From positions 1 through 11,183 of the forward strand of contig RCSS01000108.1 of the NCBI GenBank assembly GCA_004000155.1: a stretch of DNA of 11,183 bases, read 5' to 3'. Each line of letters starts with the position of its first letter. Positions within the stretch are counted from its first letter, which is position 1. The DNA is from Tubulinosema ratisbonensis. Its lineage: Eukaryota; Microsporidia; Tubulinosematidae. The notes under the pieces were generated by a model. That model worked only from the letters and a program-made list of their open reading frames with translations. It had not been told where the DNA came from and searched no databases. Of the stretch, positions 7,093 to 11,183 are shown in pieces. The position numbers and the translations under genes are program-made.

Positions 7093-8127
7093 TTATTTTT
7101 TTACAGGGTGTCTTTCCATCCAATGATCATAAATTTTTCTAAGATTTTCCTCAAAAAATTTCTCATCTATGTTCTCATAAATACTCTTTAAAACATTCAT
7201 GGTTACTGAGTAAGGGTTAGGTGTATTTTTATCAGTCCTTATTTTAAGAATATCCCACCCTCCTTGCGAAAAAGATAAATCTAATGGATCTACCACTGTT
7301 TTATTAAAATTATACCTAAACTCACCAATAAGATTATCATAATTATTTTCTAATGGCTCTAATTCATCTGTTATATCAAAAAAATAATCAAAAAATGTTA
7401 ATTCTCCTTTAGGACTCAAACAAAATAATTTGTACAACCAAGTATCATTTGTCTTTTTAATGACAAAATCAACAGAATTTAGAAATGCTGGTTTCCATTT
7501 AAACAAAGATTGTTCAGTCCCACTTTTGTAAGGATTGTTTAAAGAAGTAAAAATTAAACCATCAGTCTCATGAGCCTTGTCTCTATTTTCTAAAACTTCT
7601 AACACTCCGTAAGGCTTAAACATTCTTTTTACACTAATTTTAAATGAATTATTCATAATCTCATACTTTTTTACAAAAGAGAGAGCCTTGCTGAGTCTTT
7701 CTGTTAATTTAAGACTGGTAACATTTTCTTTATTAGAAATTAAACAATCACAAATCATGTAATGGTAAATTTCTTTTTCATTAATTTTATCAATCAATAA
7801 TTCACCATCCAAAACACAAAAATCATTCGCTGGGACTCTTAGCTCAATTTTATAAAAATCTAATTTTCTGTCCAAAAAAAATGTATGAAAATTCTTTTGA
7901 GGATCTTTAAATTGAACGTATAACACTCTGATACCATCTGATTTCTCACAAACTAAGTAGTCTTGGCTTAGTAAGTCAGATAAATGTGCACGTANGAGTG
8001 TTACTGGCTGATAACCAGGGAACATTGATTTGTTTCTGTTTTGTAAGAATTCGTTTATTGTTTTTAGGATTGAAGAAGATTCTTCTTTTGATAGTTTTTT
8101 TCCTAATTTTTCTAAATTTATTTCCAT
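7093..8127 (-). CDS. CEG1: mRNA capping enzyme, guanylyltransferase subunit
   Basis: This is a GTP:RNA guanylyltransferase of the fungal Ceg1 type. It forms a lysyl-GMP intermediate and transfers GMP to the diphosphate 5' end of nascent mRNA in the nucleus. All nucleotidyltransferase motifs are present in order in 344 residues. FPGYQPVTL (36-44) precedes motif I EKSDGIR with catalytic Lys62. Motif III is DGEL at 107-110, motif IV TDGLIF at 188-193, motif V LFKWKP at 208-213, and motif VI WDILKIRTDK at 291-300, the last in the OB-fold domain. There is no N-terminal triphosphatase domain, as expected where a separate Cet1-type triphosphatase is used. Yeast Ceg1 is longer (459 aa), so this is a compact form, with the C-terminal extension missing. 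The start is the ATG at 8125-8127, ahead of a normal N-terminus. Base 7995 is N, giving codon NTA (Leu, Ile or Val) before Arg46. Confidence 0.96.
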   Translation of the reverse strand: MEINLEKLGKKLSKEESSSILKTINEFLQNRNKSMFPGYQPVTLXRAHLSDLLSQDYLVCEKSDGIRVLYVQFKDPQKNFHTFFLDRKLDFYKIELRVPANDFCVLDGELLIDKINEKEIYHYMICDCLISNKENVTSLKLTERLSKALSFVKKYEIMNNSFKISVKRMFKPYGVLEVLENRDKAHETDGLIFTSLNNPYKSGTEQSLFKWKPAFLNSVDFVIKKTNDTWLYKLFCLSPKGELTFFDYFFDITDELEPLENNYDNLIGEFRYNFNKTVVDPLDLSFSQGGWDILKIRTDKNTPNPYSVTMNVLKSIYENIDEKFFEENLRKIYDHWMERHPVKK

Positions 8128-8176
8128 AAATTAAGTTTTGTTTTTTGTTTTAAATAATAATTTATAAATTTTATCA

Positions 8177-8222
8177 TTTAATAATTTATTAATTATTAAT
8201 TTAATAATTTATTAATTATTAA
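8177..8222. repeat. Tandem 23-bp AT repeat, two copies
   Basis: A 23-base unit made only of A and T (beginning TTTAATAATTTATTAATTAT) occurs twice without a mismatch at 8177-8199 and 8200-8222, and the first bases of a third copy follow. The unit is itself nearly palindromic. It lies 50 bp upstream of the capping enzyme start and so falls in that gene's promoter or 5' leader. A regulatory role is possible, but simple slippage in AT-rich DNA explains it equally well. Confidence 0.6.
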
Positions 8223-8924
8223 TTTAAAAATATTTTAAAATAATATTAGAAATATTAAAATATATTAAATAAATAAATTTTATTAATTTATTAATTTCAA
8301 GGCATTTAAACCCTTGTTTTTATTTATTTCATTATCTGAAAGGTAATTAATTTACTTAAACGCTTTAATTTCATTAAAGTAAAAAACTATTTAAGTTTTA
8401 TAAATAGAATTTCTATGTATACAAAGTTAACATTTTATTTTTAAAAATATCAAATTGTTGTCTTACTAGCATTTAGCAACCTTAATTAAAACCCCTTTTT
8501 GATTGAATTTGAATTCTTTTAGTGCATTTGATAATACAAATGATATTTTCAAAAAATTTTTCTGTCTAAGAGGATTTTATGAAAATTATGTATTGGATAG
8601 ATGTTTTATTAATTTATATCTTGTATTAACGATTATCTTGAAATTTTAGAATATTCTTTTTTTCAAACAGAATCAATAGATATTTATTTATGTTTGTACG
8701 CGAGTATTATGATTTATTATTTATTCACTCTAATCTACGATAATTGCACATATTTAGGATTTAAATTTTTAATGAAAAAATAAGAAACAAATTAAATTTT
8801 TTAGAAATTGTGTAAAGGTAAATGAACTATAATAAGAATTTAATAATTTATTTATCAAAATAAAATATATAAAATATAACTAAGTGTGGTAATAAAAACT
8901 CTACGCTTTAAATAATAAATATTA
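8223..8924. other. AT-rich intergenic upstream of the capping enzyme
   Basis: No gene is apparent on either strand. The stretch includes a hairpin CTTTAATTTCATTAAAG near 8361-8377 and an 8-bp inverted pair GGTAATAA (8888-8895) with TTATTACC (8922-8929). Neither fits a known RNA family. The remainder is homopolymer-rich A+T. Confidence 0.4.
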
Positions 8925-9101
8925 TTACCCATACATTTTTATGGGAGAGAGAAAAGAATTAAATAAATTTACAATTAATAAGAACAATTCATTTGATAAA
9001 GAAAGATCCCTTAAGGAAGTAGTCTGAGGCATTTCAGCCTCTAAAACGAACAGCTGCTCCTTGGAAAACTTTCTAGAAGCTGGACTACTTCTATCTGCAC
9101 A
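8925..9101 (-). pseudogene. Possible homeodomain remnant
   Basis: A minus-strand frame without an upstream ATG runs 58 codons from 9101 to the TAA at 8925. Bases 9074-9030 encode RKFSKEQLFVLEAEM, which fits homeodomain helix 1 at its fixed positions: Phe8, Gln12, Leu16, Glu17 and a hydrophobic residue at 20. The following PQTTSLRD and, further on, VNLFNSF are reminiscent of helices 2 and 3, but residues are missing and the WF-N-R recognition core is absent. The DNA is about 47% G+C at 9001-9060, unlike the flanks. Homeobox genes are known in microsporidia. A broken homeobox copy is therefore plausible, but the call rests on about 15 residues, and the same bases form a strong inverted-repeat structure that offers a competing explanation. 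Confidence 0.3.
9016..9091. ncRNA. Possible structured RNA: three-way junction
   Basis: A perfect 9-bp stem, GAAGTAGTC (9016-9024) with GACTACTTC (9083-9091), encloses two hairpins. The first is GAGGC (9026-9030) with GCCTC (9037-9041) around a 6-base loop. The second is CAGCT (9051-9055) with AGCTG (9078-9082), directly abutting the closing stem. Single-stranded joints are 1, 9 and 0 bases, which would allow a compact three-way junction. The stems are rich in G+C in an AT-rich setting. It does not match tRNA, hammerhead, U-snRNA or SRP features that I know. Strand cannot be decided. It overlaps the homeodomain-like frame, so at most one of the two readings may be functional. Confidence 0.3.
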
Positions 9102-9197
9102 TTACACTATGTTATTAATGTAATAAAAAATTCACTTAATTAATTTTTTTATTTCATTAAATAGTACCTATACATTTTTGATTTTAATTTTATTTTG

Positions 9198-9404
9198 TCA
9201 TAAAACGATTTTATAGCGTGAGTATAAATTATTTTGGTGATCTTTAAATTTGCATTTTAATATATTAATTATTAAAATAAAAATTGTCAAAAAAAGGAAG
9301 AAGATTTTAGAAATTAAAAATAAAAGTTTAGATTTTATATAAATAAACGAGATTAAAATTAAGGACAAGCAAACTAATTTAATTAATATAATGGTAGAAA
9401 ACAT
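9198..9404 (-). CDS. Doubtful small hydrophobic protein, 68 aa
   Basis: ATG 9402-9404 opens 68 codons. Two hydrophobic segments, about residues 5-22 (IILIKLVCLSLILISFIY) and 28-47, are followed by a basic tail. It could be a small two-span membrane protein. The composition (Ile, Leu, Phe, Lys) is what random AT-rich DNA gives, there is no recognisable motif, and no neighbouring gene supports it. Confidence 0.2.
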   Translation of the reverse strand: MFSTIILIKLVCLSLILISFIYIKSKLLFLISKIFFLFLTIFILIINILKCKFKDHQNNLYSRYKIVL

Positions 9405-10183
9405 AAGTCAAAAACAAATGAATTTATAAAGTTGTAATTATCATTTTCATATAAAACCCCAGAATATTTTTTTATTTTATACATAATTTTTTTTCGTTTT
9501 ATATTATGTCCAAGTCTAAATCTCATTTACATTATTCTTATAGCGTTTCACCATCTTTTACTTTTTAATAAATCTTGTAAAGATATATTTTGAATTATTG
9601 AATGTTGAATGAAATACATGATGCTAACCTTCCATGGCATTGAAGTAAGGAATATTTTTAGCAGTCGTGCTTTTACAGTGCCAAATTCTAATTGAAAATT
9701 CAGCAGGAACATCATCTTATAAAAATTTATTAAAAAAAGTTATTAACAAGAGGTGGAACTTTTGTAAACTTTAAAGAATTTAATGGCTCAAAGAAAATAT
9801 TTTACAAGCAATCAATCATTATGTTTGATAAGGTAACTATAAACTTGAAATTTTTTATAATTTGTAATTGTCTATAATGCGACATAAATCGAAGTTCTTT
9901 AATTTTTCTTTGGATACTTTTTGCTAAATAAACTGACATCCACTTATTTCATCATCCCAAAATATTCTCTAAACGCTGTTATAGATGCATTTCAAAGTCC
10001 AATTTTATAATTTTAGGAGCCATCTTAAGGAAAATCTGTTTAATAATTTGTATTTTATTAAAATAAGGTTCTTTTCTATTATTTTTTAAAACACAAAAAA
10101 TTGAAGAAATACTTGGTCATCTTTAAAAACTAATCGTAAACAGCTAAATGTATGGCTTTGGTTAACACCAAATTTGTCGTTAA
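9405..10183. other. Intergenic, no recognisable gene
   Basis: Both strands are interrupted by frequent stops. Minus-strand bases about 9950-10000 give a short open stretch (ASITAFREYFGMMK) that might be a remnant of a coding region, but no family can be named from it. The region is less extreme in A+T than the gene-free DNA around 8200-8300, consistent with decayed coding or transposon sequence. Confidence 0.35.
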
Positions 10184-10414
10184 TTGCTTACACATCAAAC
10201 GATAAAATGGCTCTTGGGAGGAGAATTATGTAACGACACAATAAAGTTTAGCGAATCATATCAAAAAGACCTAAAAGGGGTTATACTAGCAATAGTAAAA
10301 TACCTTGAGGAGGTTGTAGTAAAACGAACCATCCTTTTGTCATCCAGGCAAAAGGAAATCAATACTTCTTGTAACCAAAGCCTGCAAGGTAAGGTAGACT
10401 TCGGCAGTCAATAG
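10184..10414 (+). pseudogene. Possible coding relic in GC-rich island, 76 codons
   Basis: A plus-strand frame runs 76 codons from a non-ATG start codon to the TAG at 10412. The amino-acid composition is balanced (for example KWLLGGELCNDTIKFSESY and AIVKYLEEVVVKR), unlike the Phe/Ile/Lys-dominated accidental frames elsewhere in the window. After the TAG, the same frame continues with only two more stops to about 10490 (including KGSQYLELYLKYGKHILP), as if a longer coding region had acquired stops. I cannot name a family. The opposite strand is also open over part of this region (10359-10583), so the direction of the original gene is uncertain. Confidence 0.3.
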
Positions 10415-10583
10415 AGTCACGGGGGTGGGGTTTAGCGGGTGAAAGGCTCGCAGTATCTGGAGCTATACCTAAAGTATGGGAAACATATATTACCGTAATT
10501 TTCCGTCGACTAGGTATGAATATTCTTGTAAAGAAGGTATAGCGAAAAGATCTTCGTACGGATTTCCCATCCCTAGGCAACAA
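10285..10583. other. GC-rich island of foreign composition
   Basis: By hand count, 10381-10440 is 57% G+C (34 of 60), and 10441-10560 about 38%, against roughly 20% in most intergenic DNA here. It includes GGGGGTGGGG at 10421-10430. The minus strand is open from 10583 to 10359, and in it the segment near 10500-10440 (RRKITVIYVSHTLGIAPDTA) resembles the helix-turn-helix found near the start of many transposases. It may be a recent insertion, a transposon piece or a structured RNA. No rRNA or tRNA match was recognised. Confidence 0.5.
10513..10574 (-). repeat. Dispersed repeat, inverted copy in GC-rich island
   Basis: Read on the minus strand, these 62 bases match 4874-4935 at 47 of 62 positions, and both begin AGGGATG. 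An ATG at 10570-10568 opens a 26-codon frame starting MGNPYEDLFAIPSLQEYSY. The GC-richer copy here may be younger or less decayed than the one at 4874. Beyond the shared 62 bases the two loci do not align by eye. Confidence 0.6.
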
Positions 10584-11183
10584 AAAAAATATGTAGATTT
10601 ACTAAAGAATTTTTAGGAGTTTTACATAGAGATAAAAGTGAATTTACGCTTTAAAGGTATATCAAAGCACAAAAGTTTTAGATTCACTGCTTCCCTGATA
10701 AGTGATCTTCGTGCCTTTCTTTTTTTTTGTCAAAAATCAAGAATTTTATCATGATTGTATACATCATAGTTTAACTTTTTAAACCTAATCACCTTTACAC
10801 AAATTCACAACATTTAATCTTTGTTGACTGAATATAAAACATTTAAAAGAAAAAAATATATTACTAAAATTATAAAAACAGTTTTTATATTGCATAACTT
10901 AAATTAAGAAAACAATTTAAAAGAGAAAGATTGTCAAAAATAGATTTATTCAAGCATCTTATCAAGATAATTAGAAATTAAAATTCTTTGGTATATATAT
11001 AAAGTGGAACTTAAATTTATTTTTAGATAATTGATTTCAAATTTATTTTTAAACAATTAAATTTTAATTTATTTTATCTAAATTACAAAAAACAGAATTA
11101 TAAAAAAATTACAATTTCTTTTTTGGACTAATTGAAAAATTTGCCACTACCATTTTTAAGATGCTAAAAAGATGTCTTTATAA
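10584..11183. other. AT-rich terminal stretch, nothing recognised
   Basis: The last 600 bases return to high A+T. There are two near-identical short strings around 11015 and 11040 (TTTATTTTTAGATAATTGATTT and TTTATTTTTAAACAATTAAATTT-like) that look like slippage products. No open frame, RNA or transposon motif was found on either strand. Confidence 0.4.

Noticed and set aside
9030..9091. Resemblance of the inverted-repeat locus to a hammerhead ribozyme.
   Set aside because: The CUGAUGA and GAAA core sequences are absent, and the joint lengths (1, 9 and 0) do not fit.
9505..9567. 20-codon frame MSKSKSHLHYSYSVSPSFTF.
   Set aside because: It is too short to distinguish from chance and has no motif, start signal or neighbour that supports it.
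10381..10480. GC-rich bases considered as an rRNA, RNase P RNA or SRP RNA fragment.
   Set aside because: None of the conserved strings of these RNAs that I know is present in the right order, and the observed stems are only about 4 bp.

Overview
The window looks like AT-rich nuclear DNA of a microsporidium (a reduced, fungus-related intracellular parasite). The intergenic DNA is close to 80% A+T. The genes are short, intronless and sparse. Two proteins are clearly eukaryotic: a GTP:RNA guanylyltransferase (mRNA capping enzyme) resembling fungal Ceg1, and a SNAP-25/Sec9-type SNARE. No bacterial operon structure, rRNA, tRNA or CRISPR array was recognised. The assignment to microsporidia is inference from composition, protein style and gene layout; no species is claimed.

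Layout. 174-899 (-) encodes an unrecognised, Lys/Asn-rich helical protein. 900-1381 is an upstream region holding a probable Tc1/mariner transposase relic. 1382-1612 (+) encodes a small Ser/Lys-rich protein, followed 106 bp later on the same strand by the SNARE (1719-2315). From 2744 to 4594 three minus-strand genes of unknown function follow each other (68, 64 and 226 aa). All three start with short hydrophobic segments that could be signal peptides, so this may be a small cluster of secreted, lineage-specific proteins. 4595-7092 has no convincing intact gene; its most informative content is a decayed Tc1/mariner transposase (about 4874-5400) in which the first and third catalytic acidic residues are lost. 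7093-8127 (-) is the capping enzyme, with two copies of a 23-bp AT repeat just upstream. 8128-11183 is mostly AT-rich and without a secure gene, but it contains two islands of unusual composition: 8925-9101, which reads as a homeodomain-like remnant or alternatively as a three-way-junction RNA, and about 10285-10583, which rises to 57% G+C and carries a short repeat shared with the transposase relic.

The two recognised genes are housekeeping functions: capping of nuclear mRNA, and membrane fusion at the end of the secretory pathway. They have no evident functional link to each other. The rest of the window is host-interaction candidates and transposon debris. Eight single-base Ns are present, and all eight fall inside called coding sequences, five of them in the 226-aa gene.
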